Assembly (NCBI GenBank): GCA_024195265.1
Contig: JAJLRJ010000009.1
Span: 29,954,210-30,018,209, forward strand
Reading direction: 5' to 3'
Origin: Dendrophyllia cribrosa
Taxonomy: Eukaryota; Cnidaria; Anthozoa; Scleractinia; Dendrophylliidae
Length of the DNA stretch: 64,000 nt
The position numbers were made by a program, and so were the translations under genes. The notes under the pieces were generated by a model that searched no databases, was not told the origin of the DNA, and saw nothing but the letters and a program-made list of their open reading frames with translations. This document shows positions 11,501 to 20,200 of this stretch, in pieces. Within the stretch, counting starts at the first letter, position 1. Every line of letters begins with the position of its first letter.

Positions 11501-12571
11501 CGATTACCATTTTCGCGCGCAAATTGCTGGGAGGTGAACAGCACTTGCTATTCCGAGTTTCAGTAGCCAATCAGAGCACGCCAACAATGCTATCCACTGT
11601 TTCAGTATATACTAATGATATTTATTGACTATTTTGGTGATACAGATCATTTTAGGCAAGTAATTTAAAGGAAAAGTTTTGGTAAATTGGGAGGAAATCT
11701 GCATCCGATTTTCAGATATATCCATTTCAACCTTTATTTATTTTGTGTATTCCTTTTGAATTATGAAAGAGACTAAATCAAACAATATTAAAAACTTGAT
11801 CACTAAGGTGATATTCATACAAAGATGGAGGAAAAAAAGTCGGAACTATCTTCAAGCAAGGCAGCATTTTTTTCAAGCCTGATGGTTTCAGTTATTTCAA
11901 AATCAAGCTAGCTGGCTGGCCTGGCTTGAAAGGGCTGGAGAGAAAACCAAGCTTTAGAATATACCCCCTAAACAGTAAGAACTACTATGAATAAAACTAA
12001 CCTGCTTATGGAAAAGTTCTCCATTCTTGTAAGCTACAAGGCCATTCTCAGGGAACACGTAATCATACAAACTGGTGACTGACAAATGAACAGAAAATAG
12101 TTCCATTCAGGACAGTGGCACTGCATTTGTTTTACCTTTAAAGTCTTTATAAACGTACTAATAAATAGCTTATAAGCTTCATTAACAAATTTTAAGTGTA
12201 CTTTTATAGCATTTATAAATCTCACCATTATCTCCTCCCATCTGCTCTTCAAGTTTTGGAAAGTCGGAACCACCAACCAAAGCTACAACGACCTTCTCAC
12301 GAAGTTTCTTCATGAATTCCTTCATTTCGGGAGTGACAACCTAAGTAAAATTTAAGTTAGCTTACAATAGCGAGAAAAATGCTAAGATCTCCCTCACCAG
12401 TAGGCTTTATGAATACAAGCTTAGGAAGCCAGTTTACAAATAATCTCACAATTTAAACATGTTTTCACAAAAAGGAAAATGTTCTATGCAACTTACTAAT
12501 CTGGCGGGAGTAACCGTGCCATCTACATCAAATAAACACAGAATATCTCTGGAATCGTGCAAGGCAGCCAT
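5491..12571 (-). CDS. pmm2: Phosphomannomutase (PMM2), complete, 7 exons
   Basis: Cytosolic enzyme converting mannose-6-phosphate to mannose-1-phosphate, the precursor of GDP-mannose for N-glycosylation and GPI anchors. Exons (minus strand order): 12571-12497, 12340-12226, 12078-12002, 9737-9646, 7257-7158, 6047-5856, 5598-5491. They join in phase to 252 aa, close to the roughly 246 aa usual for the family. The HAD-family nucleophile motif DVDGT is at residues 15-19, VGGSD at 47-51, and the substrate-binding arginine segment [11 protein letters not shown]...PIGR at about 120-138. The cap and core segment [12 protein letters not shown] and the metal-site region FFGDK...GGNDYE are at about 210-223. 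The metal-site loop reads GDKCYQGGND, where most family members have Thr after GDK. The start ATG follows a stop-rich leader and gives the expected short N-terminus. Introns contain Crypton, SINE and foldback remnants. Identification is confident. Confidence 0.96.
5856..6047 (-). CDS. pmm2: pmm2 exon 6
   Basis: 64 codons, including [20 protein letters not shown] and HFFGDKCYQ. Acceptor TTCATAG, donor GTAATG, both phase 0. Confidence 0.95.
6425..6640 (+). repeat. Dispersed repeat, copy A
   Basis: About 200 bp shared in inverse orientation with 22728-22930 (CCGCCTGTC...TTTCATGTACTGTAATCCACT and TTTGGTGGCATTTGGC). It lies in a pmm2 intron. The family is unidentified and there is no coding sign. 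Confidence 0.75.
6740..6930 (-). repeat. Microsatellite and probable retroposon tail
   Basis: An ATC-rich microsatellite (6745-6770) borders TTTATTAAACAAATAAATTA and a GC-rich hairpin (GGCACCCGC...GCGGGTGC). The layout resembles the 3' end of a LINE or SINE on the minus strand; the family was not identified. Confidence 0.45.
7158..7257 (-). CDS. pmm2: pmm2 exon 5
   Basis: Encodes the arginine-rich substrate-binding strand [19 protein letters not shown] and [11 protein letters not shown]. Acceptor TTTGCAG, donor GTAAGT. Confidence 0.95.
7859..8168 (+). pseudogene. Crypton tyrosine-recombinase remnant (DUF3504-type N-terminal core)
   Basis: Reading from about 7859 gives a segment with LNKYVCEFI, an in-frame TAA at 7898-7900, then [40 protein letters not shown] and [20 protein letters not shown]. 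This arrangement is the N-terminal core of Crypton-type tyrosine recombinases and their domesticated DUF3504 relatives. Only about 100 residues remain and no catalytic domain follows, so it is a fragment. It lies in a pmm2 intron, opposite to the gene. Confidence 0.8.
8311..8447. repeat. Foldback inverted repeat
   Basis: CATGGGCAGTG...TACGGCATTTACGCACTCGT on the left is matched by ACGAGT...GCGTAAATGCCGTA...CACTGCCCATG on the right, with arms of about 55 bp and a short centre around TCACTCGTT. Confidence 0.8.
8540..9015 (-). mobile_element. tRNA-derived SINE
   Basis: Minus-strand head at 9015-8946 has an A box (TAGCTCAGTTGATAGAGCG) and a B box (GGTTCAAATCC). The body includes TATAGCGCACATATCA...ATGGCGCTTTACA, a common invertebrate SINE core. 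The low-coordinate end carries GATGTTCATCATGTCATAGG, shared with the array at 46238. It is probably one SINE inserted in a pmm2 intron. Confidence 0.7.
9646..9737 (-). CDS. pmm2: pmm2 exon 4
   Basis: Encodes [18 protein letters not shown] followed by [12 protein letters not shown]. Donor GTAGGT, ends in phase 2 (split Arg codon). Confidence 0.9.
9738..11000. other. pmm2 intron with retroelement debris
   Basis: No exon found. Around 9950-10060 is a B-box-like stretch (GGTTCACGTCC on the minus strand), and 10421-10452 holds a hammerhead-like core listed separately. The rest is unassigned. Confidence 0.45.
10421..10452 (-). ncRNA. Hammerhead-like ribozyme core (retroelement end)
   Basis: The minus strand reads CTGAAGA, then the hairpin GGCAAC-AGTA-GTTGCC, then GAAAC. 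This is the CUGANGA / stem II / GAAA core of a hammerhead, with one extra A before stem II. Such motifs are known in the ends of Penelope-like elements and retrozymes. Stems I and III were not resolved, so activity is unproven. Confidence 0.45.
11001..11116. repeat. Foldback repeat
   Basis: CAGCGAAAAGTTGTGTAA at the left is repeated inverted as TTACACAACTTTTCGCTG at the right, enclosing about 80 bp. Confidence 0.8.
11177..11265. repeat. 44-bp tandem duplication
   Basis: AGCGTGCGGTCAGAAGAGTG and the following 24 bp occur twice head to tail with no visible differences, suggesting a recent duplication. Confidence 0.9.
11315..11423. repeat. Perfect 46-bp-arm hairpin
   Basis: Left arm 11315-11360 and right arm 11378-11423 are exact reverse complements. 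The 17-base loop holds a second small stem (GCCGC-GAA-GCGGC). A related inverted element (TATACTGAAACAGTG ends) follows immediately to about 11615. Confidence 0.92.
11425..11615. mobile_element. Small TIR element
   Basis: GTATACTGAAACAGTG on the left and CACTGTTTCAGTATATAC on the right form short terminal inverted repeats around about 150 bp with no coding sequence. One CCAAT motif lies near the right end. Confidence 0.6.
12002..12078 (-). CDS. pmm2: pmm2 exon 3
   Basis: Encodes [19 protein letters not shown]. Of two AG acceptors, TTTGTCAG at 12079 is chosen because it alone keeps phase with exon 2. Confidence 0.9.
12226..12340 (-). CDS. pmm2: pmm2 exon 2
   Basis: Encodes [16 protein letters not shown] through VGGSDF and EEQMGGDN. 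Acceptor TTACTTAG, donor GTGAGA, ends in phase 1. Confidence 0.93.
12497..12571 (-). CDS. pmm2: pmm2 exon 1
   Basis: 25 codons from the start ATG through the HAD nucleophile motif DVDGT. Donor GTAAGT, phase 0. Confidence 0.93.
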
Positions 12572-13140
12572 CTTTCTCTATCGATCGTGATCAAATTGAT
12601 CGAGGGCGCTCATGACACGTCACCGCGCACACCCCCAAAATAAACCAATCGTCATGCAGCATTCCTCCCAAGGGACCTCAATTTACCACGGAGATGAGTC
12701 GAAGATGAGTGTTTTTTGTTTGCGAAAATATTCTGTTATTAAACCAGTCTGAGAATACACAGAAGAAAAGCATTTCGTAACTAAGACAACAGATAAATTC
12801 AGAATCTTGTTCGCTTACGAGAGATGTTCGCTCATTTTAAGACTTTTAAGAGATGTCTCTCAAAAATATTCCACTCAAAAATATTCCAAGCTGCATTGGT
12901 GATGGCATCTAGTTTTCCTCTCTTTTCTTTCTCACGCGAGATATATATATATATACCCGGCACCGCGGCAGAACGTTTGCGCATGCGTAAACTTCAAGCA
13001 CTTCCGGTCCGTTAAACTACCAGTCAACATCGATGCGAACAGCATAAAACAACATTTCTGCATGAACCAACAGACCTAGATTTTCTAGATGCAATGATGA
13101 AAGGACCAAAACCGAAGAAAATTATGGTACGTACACGATC
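12572..13140. promoter_or_regulatory. Presumed pmm2 promoter and 5' flank
   Basis: This region lies directly upstream of the pmm2 start. It has CpG-rich sequence and, at about 12955-13015, an NRF1-like GCGCATGCG next to an ETS-like CACTTCCGG, both common in housekeeping promoters. A (TA)n run precedes them. On the plus strand an ATG at 13094 followed by a GTACGT donor-like site could be a divergent first exon, but no second exon was found. Confidence 0.4.
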
Positions 13141-13271
13141 GGTTCTTGCATGAATACATTTCGAGATGGAGTGAAGACTTGTTTTTTGTGAAAAAATGCG
13201 ATGCAAAAATTATTTGTTCATATTTCGTTGTTGGTGCAAACACCAAACCCCTTGGTGCAAACGCTTGAAAC

Positions 13272-15515
13272 CAGGAGCCATAATCGGGGACGGAGACCGC
13301 AACAACATGTCATTTCTTTAGAGCTGCCTGTCCCCATGTAAAGGACAATTTAGGCTATTTTTAGCAGAAATTGCGCCATCGCGTGTGACACGCGCGTGTG
13401 TCTACGCGGACGTCGCGTTTGAAAAATTGAAAACAATGGCGGCCGAAATTTGTACTTTTAGGTTGGATTTTTCTCCTTAGTGAGCGCTTTTATAGATTAA
13501 GACTCGCACTTAGGACACGAAACACTCAATACTAGTTTAGGGAAAGTTTGAGTCAAGACATAAATCACATGACCGGCACGAAAGGACCGAAAGGCGCCAA
13601 AATTGTGGCGCTGTGTCGCTTGAGTTGAATGAATGAAATTAGCGCAGGAGTAAACGTTGTAAATTCTTTCCTGAGCTGCGATCAGTCAGCTAATTCTTGC
13701 AGTCATTTCAAGCAAAATAGATAGTAAACTGCTTTAACTGTTAAAGCTATTTTGTTAAGCTGGATTGTTGAAAAAGTCTAACATTGGACTGACCTGAACA
13801 GTTTGAATTCAACTTGTACTGACGATGTTCTTGTTCATTTGTTAATTTGCGGTGTTCATACGGCCGAGATCAAGAAATGGTTCAGTTTGCAGCTTGGAAA
13901 GAAAGCAACTGACGCATTCATCACGACTTTCTACATGGAAATGGAATTGCTCTTTTCTTGTGTGCAACAGTATGTAAACAGCTAAATTTAAGCTTTTTTA
14001 AAAGCTGCGTTAATTCATTTCTTCAATATTAAGCTAATCTTGATGTGCCGTGCGAAACCGGGATGAATTCAAGCTTTAAATTTTCATCGTCGAGTTTTAA
14101 CATTTGGATTGCTTTAAACATACAGCTTGTTTGGACTGGCATGTCACCTTAAAATAAGGTAAAGATATTAATTTAATGTTGTTATTATTATTTTATATTT
14201 GGTTCAAAACAATTTTATTCACTTGTTCACCTGTAAAACGGGAAAGCGCAGTTTTTGGCCAATGATGCACCGCATTTTGCCGAATGTGTTCAGATTTATT
14301 TGTTTTCGATGTTTGTTAGCCATATCCGTTTTGATGTGTGGCTAGATTGATGTTAACTGTAGACATTTTGATTTATAACACAAACTGTTTGGTTGGATTA
14401 CGATAACTTCTCTTTTAGAGCAGTTTTCAATTGAGTGTCGTAAAACCAAAACCAAAGTAATTACTCTGACCAATCACAGCAGTCGTAAACAATCCAATGA
14501 ACCAATCAGAGCTCGAAGCAATTACATGTCGGCGGCGCCAAGCGCGGGAAAACGCGTGCGAGCAAGTCACGATTGGTTTTGGTTTTACTTCTGATTGGTC
14601 GAGAAAGTGGCGCGAGATTTTTTAGCCAATCACAAAGCGTAGCAATGCAAAACCAAAGCAATTGTGTAATTACTTTCGACACTCAATTGAAAACTGCTCT
14701 AATATAACTTAGCTTAACTTTTCTTTGGTGTAAACTTGAAATACATCTTCGCGTTTAAAGCTTACTTTGAATTCGCAATCCTTTCAGAATATATCAGAAT
14801 GTATTTATATTCATTAGCTATGTCTTCTACTTCTCAAATTAATAGACGTCAGCAAGTAGTTTTAAAAATGGCATCAAATACGTTTATGTGTGTTTCAGTG
14901 GATTTTAGCGAACTTGCGCCGGTTGGTGGAAGCGGCCGCATTGATAAAAATTTCTTACGATAGAAAAACTGCTTTAAAAGAGTGGTCTCAAACCATCCTG
15001 TTCATTTGGAGCATTTTTGGCTTGAAGAATAAATGGCGTAAACTGGGTCAGTTTTTAGTGTTTTCATTTGCGTAAAAACAATTTATGTTTAGCCAAATGC
15101 AGTTAAGTTTTTCTGTCGGTAAAGTCTTCTGGCGGATGTCTCTTCAATAGCCAAGTAAACAAGTGTAAAAAGACCATCAAATGACTTTTTCGACAATCTG
15201 CACGTTCTGTTAAAAAAGGTTAATTATGATTAAACTGACATTGGTGAATATTCTGTTGAGTCCTGCACGGTAGATAAAAAATATATATTTTCTTCTATCG
15301 ACGTAAAAACTTCATTTACAATCAGCTTCTGCAATCAACAAACCCGAAAGACTTTTATTTTCCGTATAGACTAAGGTAGTATGTGCGCGCGCTCTCATTG
15401 CGTCAAGGGTGGCGCGAGGGTGGCGCAATTTCTGCTAAAAATAGCCCAACACGTCCTTAACATGGGTTTGCGTGGGCCCCACGCTTACGGTCTCCGTCCC
15501 CGATTATGGCTCCTG
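13272..15515. mobile_element. Non-autonomous transposon, about 110-bp TIRs, 7-bp TSD
   Basis: Left end CAGGAGCCATAATCGGGGAC and right end are reverse complements. Similarity continues inward to TAGCAGAAATTGCGCCA, about 110 bp, with gaps. TTGAAAC flanks both sides (13265-13271 and 15516-15522). No transposase frame is visible. A CCAAT-rich MITE (14418-14704) is nested inside and is therefore younger. Superfamily uncertain; hAT or P-like is possible. Confidence 0.85.
14418..14704 (+). mobile_element. CCAAT-rich MITE, copy 2 (reference copy)
   Basis: Ends are AGAGCAGTTTTCAATTGAGT and its complement ACTCAATTGAAAACTGCTCT, and the second quarter mirrors the third (CCAAAACCAAAGTAATTAC). It carries six CCAAT or ATTGG motifs and a GCGCCAAGCGCGGG core. 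No coding sequence. It is almost identical to copy 3 at 20414, which suggests recent movement. Confidence 0.92.
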
Positions 15516-15967
15516 TTGAAACTTGAACGATGAAAAAACTTTTCAACAAAACAAACTTTTTCTCTACCTTTGTTTTATAACTCTTACTTTTTGTTTTCAA
15601 ACTTCGCGGTACGGGAGTTTTATGTTGTTTATGTTGTAGTTCATTTTTTATTTCAGGTAATTTTTGTTTTTCCTTTGTTTCAAATTCATCAGCATATATT
15701 ACCATACCCAAAAACAATGGAAAAATAAAAATTACCTGAGATAAAAAAATTAACTACAACATTTACATGGGATTACAGTATGTCACCGGAAATGCGTTAT
15801 TCACCGGATGCTCAGTTTTCTACTCATGCGCAGTGCGTTCTGCCGCGGTGCCTATATACCCTGTATGGTTGCCATCTTGGTCAACCTAGACCTCGTTCCC
15901 GGGCCCCCCCGCCTCGTTCAAGAAATCGGGCACGGGACTGCCAAAATATTCCTAGCCTACATAGCAG
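15516..15967. other. Inverted-repeat-rich intergenic sequence
   Basis: About 45 bp at 15640-15685 recurs inverted at 15730-15775 (ACCTGAGATAAAAAAATTAA side). At 15780-15875, on the minus strand, is a relative of 12947-13015 (CACCGCGGCAGAACG near GCGCATG and TTCCGGTGA). Confidence 0.5.
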
Positions 15968-16168
15968 GTGGAGGGGGGTACTCAACAAAGTTTTGTACGG
16001 TGATGCTCCGCCCCGAGGTCCAAACTCTTATCCTTTTATATACCGTTTTTGACAGAAAAGGTAACGACTTTCATATACCTTCCATGCAAAGAAAATTGTA
16101 TCCCTTTCATATAGAAAAACCTTTGAATGCAGAGGTCCACACGACGCAGTATAGCCCTAGGCCTGGCC

Positions 16169-16198
16169 CTGAGGAAGACTAGTTCTATTAGTCGAAAT
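16169..16198 (+). ncRNA. Hammerhead-like ribozyme core
   Basis: CTGAGGA, then stem GACTA-GTTCTAT-TAGTC, then GAAA. One extra A sits before stem II. It precedes TATTGGCCATTT, and a decayed relative (CTGATGA...AAAATATTGGG) is at about 23110. Only the core is seen. Confidence 0.4.
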
Positions 16199-16470
16199 AT
16201 TGGCCATTTAATAAATCTGCCCTTTGCCGTAGTGCCAGCCTTGCATTCAGTTTTGTATTTTCCTTCCATATACCTACAGAAGAAACACTGCATCTCTTTA
16301 CTATACCCTTGAAATAAACTTATGGAACGATATCCACGGAAAAACATAAAGCGTTACCTCTATTAATTTTAATCAAACAATAATATTCACTTTTCGCTTC
16401 AGTATACTTTTATAGACGAATTGGCCGTTACGTGCGTCTGTTTTGAGATATTTTGAAAGGCCCTTTTTAT

Positions 16471-17012
16471 ATCAACGAAACTGCAGATACTGTGAACGAT
16501 CTATTGCGTCACATTGGATCAAATACAAATAATAAGTGTAAAGCAACAGACCACTGCAAGGACCGATCAAACAATGTGGAAAAGCATTCTCTCGAAATGG
16601 CACTACGGTCGGCCAAACCTGACATGATCAGCGCTCAAAACTAGAAAGCAGACGCAGACTGCTGTTTCGGGCTTTTTGGCCCTCTTCAGTGCGCCGTAGC
16701 TAAAACACAATGAGACTCGAATGACACTTCACCCCATCTCATATATGTCGCTAATCATTCTCGTGAGAGAGCTGTGATAGGGAAAATTGCGCAACGGTCA
16801 CCCAACAAACAATTGTGGCACATGGCCAAAGAACAATTCAACCTAACAACTGATACATGTCAGCGCCACAGGGAGAGAAACAGGGAATGGCCAACACCAT
16901 TCTTCTCCTAAAGATAGAGAATGCAAATAGATCGGATCTATTCAGTAGACCACTTCGGAATAAAAAAAATTATCAACGAAACTGCAGATACCGTGAACGA
17001 TCTATTGCGTCA
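16471..17012. mobile_element. Insertion flanked by 41-bp direct repeats, with hammerhead core
   Basis: ATCAACGAAACTGCAGATAC and the next 21 bases occur at 16471-16511 and again at 16972-17012 with one mismatch, bracketing about 460 bp. The insert contains the hammerhead core at 16665-16689. Long variable target duplications or terminal direct repeats fit a Penelope-like or retrozyme-like retroelement, but no reverse transcriptase remains. Confidence 0.6.
16665..16689 (-). ncRNA. Hammerhead ribozyme core, best match in window
   Basis: The minus strand reads CTGAAGA, then GGGC-CAAAAA-GCCC, then GAAAC, with stem II starting immediately after CUGANGA as in the consensus. Flanks CAGCAGTCTGCGTCTGC could supply further pairing. 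Lies in the insertion bounded by 41-bp repeats. Confidence 0.55.
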
Positions 17013-17539
17013 TTATATACCTAAACAGCAGTTTTCCCTACCCTGTGCTATACTTCAACTCCTGAAATCCCTACCCTTTTATATCTCCAGCCCCAAAAAG
17101 GTACCCCCTTCGGGCGTGTTATCCCCGTATAGCCCATTATAGGGAGTGCCCCCCCCCCCCCCCCACCCCCGGTGTATTCATTTAATTTCGCCTTATAAAG
17201 TCTTTAAATAAACCGGCGCAGGCTAAAATATTTCAAAAGTCGTCACGCCAAGGCACTTCTAGCCTGCGTGCAGATTTTTCCTTTCCGCGGAGAGCGCGTG
17301 AGCCGCGTGAAGGCATGGAGCGTGAAAAGGTGCAAAATAATAAAAAATGGAGAGGTATCGACGGCTCTAGGCTTGCGGTTTTCACATCCTTCTACAGCTT
17401 CATCAAAGAGCAGAGAAGGTGCGGCTTTAATAGCCTGTCCTAGGCGTTCAGATAGTGGGAAGGGACGTGAAGAATTAATTGGAAACGAGGAAACTGGGCG
17501 GAGACGGCGAAAGAACGTCGTAAACATTTCTTAACAAAA

Positions 17540-18405
17540 ACTCGTTTCTGTATCCCCTCCGTCAACACTCGCAACATTATAACTTCGCGCGCAGCCTATC
17601 CTTCCCTCTTCACCATCTGAACTCCCTTGTCTCGCTCTCTTTCGCACCTATCCTCCTCCGTCAACACTCGCAACATTTTTCCTTCGCGCTCCGCCTATCC
17701 TTCGCTCTTCACTATCTGAACTTGTCCCTTGGATCGCTCTCTTTCGCACCTATCCCCTTTGTCAGCACTCGCAACATTTTTCCTTCGTGCTCCGCCTATC
17801 CTTCGCTCTTCACTATCTGAACTTGTCCCTTGGCTCGCTCTCTTTCGCACCTATCCCCTCTGTCAGCACTCGCAACATTTTTCCTTCGTGCTCCGCCCAT
17901 CCTTCGCTCTTCACTATCTGAACTCCCTTGGCTCGCTCTCTTTCGCACCTATCCTCCTCTGTCAGCACTCGCAACATTTTTCCTTCGTGCTCCGCCTATC
18001 CTTCGCTCTTCACTATCTGAACTCCCTTGGCTCGCTCTCTTTCGCGCCTATCCTCCTCTGTCAGCACTCGCAACATTTTTTCTTCGCGCTCCGCCTATCC
18101 TTCGCTCTTCACTATCTGAACTCCCTCGTCTCGCTCTTTTTCCCACTTAATCTCCTACGTCAGCAGTCGCAACATTTTTCGGCTTCACGCTCCGCCTATC
18201 CCTCGCTCTTCACTATCCGAACTCCCTCGTCTCGCTCTCTTTTGCACCTATCCTCCTCCGTCAGCACTCGCAACATTTTTCCTTCGCGCTCCGCCTATCC
18301 TTCGCTGTTCACTATCCGAACTCCCTTGTCTCGCTCTCTTTCGCACCTATCCCATCCGTCAGCAGTCGCAACATTTTTCCTTCGCGCGCCGCCTATCCGG
18401 AGAGA
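17540..18405. repeat. 98-101-bp satellite array
   Basis: Nine diverged units, anchored on CGCAACATTTTTCCTTCG at intervals of 99, 101, 101, 99, 99, 99, 101 and 98 bp. Units are pyrimidine-rich (CTCGCTCTCTTTCGCACC, CTTCGCTCTTCACTATC). Long open frames arise here only because of the repeat and its base composition. Confidence 0.93.
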
Positions 18406-20097
18406 GAGGTATCATATTTTCTCGATTAAACGGCGGGGCGTTTAGTTAAAACTCGGCCTCGCGGACTCGGCGTTTATTTGAACCCGGCGTTCATTCGAGG
18501 CCCTGCGTGATGATCACTTTACGTTATTTATTCCTAAATTCCTGATTTAAAAGCTAAATTGAACAAAATGTTCCTTCACGCTCCCGTTTGAAAGAGTATT
18601 TGAAGACGTTCAAACGTGTTCCTTTCGCTTCGACAGAGCATGAAATTCATTTTTGCGGGATATTTTCAGCTTCTTTCATTTCATTTTATGAAAATATTTA
18701 GGCATGAATGATTTGAGGACGTTCATGGTACTGTGTTAACTGATGACTTGTATTGTAAGGAAACCTGATTAAATTTTTATCTGAGCTATCTATATATTGT
18801 TGGTAAAACATAGAAATGCTAGCTCAACTGAAAGAAACAGTGCTTGTCTTTCACTGCATAAACATAACCATAAAAGCTTTTATTAACACTATAACCTGGA
18901 CATATAAAAGGTTTCTATGTACACATATCTATTTTACATCGCTAACACAAACCAGTTACAAAACAACATTCTAGCTGCACCTGAGCACCAAACAATAGTA
19001 TTTGTTCTAAATTTGGGTGAAAGACTAGAAAGTTTACAGCCGCTCAAATAACGCTCTACGTTTAGGCCACAAGATTTTTTTTTGTTAGTTTAAAGCTATT
19101 TAAACTTGCTGGAAACTTGTCTCAGAAGGCTGGAAATGGGGGAGCATGTGTTATGCGTGATGGTCCCCCCTAATTATTTGTTACGGAGGAGGGAATGGGG
19201 GGGGGGGGGGGTGGAGGGTGTGAAGAGTATCAAGACAGGGGTCTTCTGTCATGTGACCTACTGTCGTAGAAATTATGGTGAGGGTGTGAAGTTCTCAGCA
19301 GCACATCTCAAATGCGCATGTGCGTGTAGACACTATGCTATCGACTGTGTAATAGGGAGTTTGTTAATAGGAAGTTGTTTACAATAGAAACACCAACAGC
19401 AGACGGTACTATTAAAAAGGCCAAACTGTCCTTTGTGCAGCTTAGACACTATTCCCGCCAAATTAAAATATCAACGCGTGGAAATTCTTGGTTGCCGTAA
19501 AAAACAAAATGTTTCCAAACATTCTATTTTAGACTCTATCAATCGTACATTTGCTGGGTAGCAGGCTTATAGGACGAGGAAAATACATGCCTCAGTTTCA
19601 TCTTTCTCGTGCGTTCGCCTTTCTGTTTGCGTTGCCTGTGTATTTTGCCTGCCTGTTCGCGTTTCTGCCTGTATTTCTTTTTTGTCTAGCGTGTTTGTTT
19701 CCGTTGCCTGCTTCGCCTTGCGTCTTTTATCTGGGTCCCCGTTTAACTTAGATTATTCAAACTTGGAAAACGTGTTCATGCAGACCAGAAATGTAGATGG
19801 TGCTTCTAAATTTCGGATTTCTTCTTCTTTGGAGACGATTTATGATAATTCACACAACTGACTTTTTTGCAAAGATAGAACTGAAATTCCAAAGAAACGC
19901 TTTTTAGACAGTCTACTTCAGCAATGGCATGACGGTGTGGCAATGGTATTGTTTTTCAACCAAATAGATGACCCGTAACAACAGAAGAAAAACCACAAAC
20001 AACAAGTTTAATAAGAAAATTTACAACAAAGGCATCACTGCCAGAGTGCAATAAATTGGCAAAATGTTCAGCTCCAGTCGGCTAACTACCAGTCCTT
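18406..20097. other. Intergenic, no gene recognised
   Basis: Contains a G-run at about 19196-19212 and a pyrimidine-rich stretch at 19590-19735. The last part is presumed 3' UTR of the minus-strand gene that ends at 20098. Confidence 0.4.
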
Positions 20098-20200
20098 CTA
20101 GTTCTTTCTACGTTTCTTCTTTGGCTTTGGACGCCAAACTGGTTTATTGGCGTTAGCAGCGGCTAAACGTTCAGCAGCTTCCTTCTCAAACCGAGCTTGC
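20098..20200 (-). CDS. Trp-repeat protein exon 6 (last)
   Basis: Encodes QARFEKEAAERLAAANANK then PVWRPKPKKKRRKN and TAG. A charged helix plus a polybasic tail, predicted cytosolic. Confidence 0.85.

Larger units (their letters stand above)
15968..17172 (-). mobile_element. G-rich-ended element, long relative of the 62590 insertion
   Basis: The left end (GGAGGGGGGTACTCAACAAA, GCTCCGCCCCGAGGTCCAAA) and right end (TATCCCCGTATAGCCCATTA, then a run of Cs) match the 413-bp element at 62590-63002 in inverted order. It repeats TATATACC and GGTACC-type motifs. Its interior is enlarged by at least one hammerhead-bearing insertion (16471-17012). Exact ends and TSD were not resolved. Confidence 0.65.

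Noticed and set aside
13094..13130. First exon of a divergent gene starting MMKGPKPKKIM with a GTACGT donor
   Set aside because: A plausible start beside a promoter-like region, but no downstream exon was found on the plus strand up to 20 kb, so there is no support.
15457..15717. Lys-rich minus-strand frame of 86 codons
   Set aside because: Runs into the terminal repeat of the 13272-15515 transposon; base composition is AT-rich and there is no domain.
17729..18445. 238-codon plus-strand frame
   Set aside because: Created by the 98-101-bp pyrimidine-rich satellite; overlapping frames are equally open.
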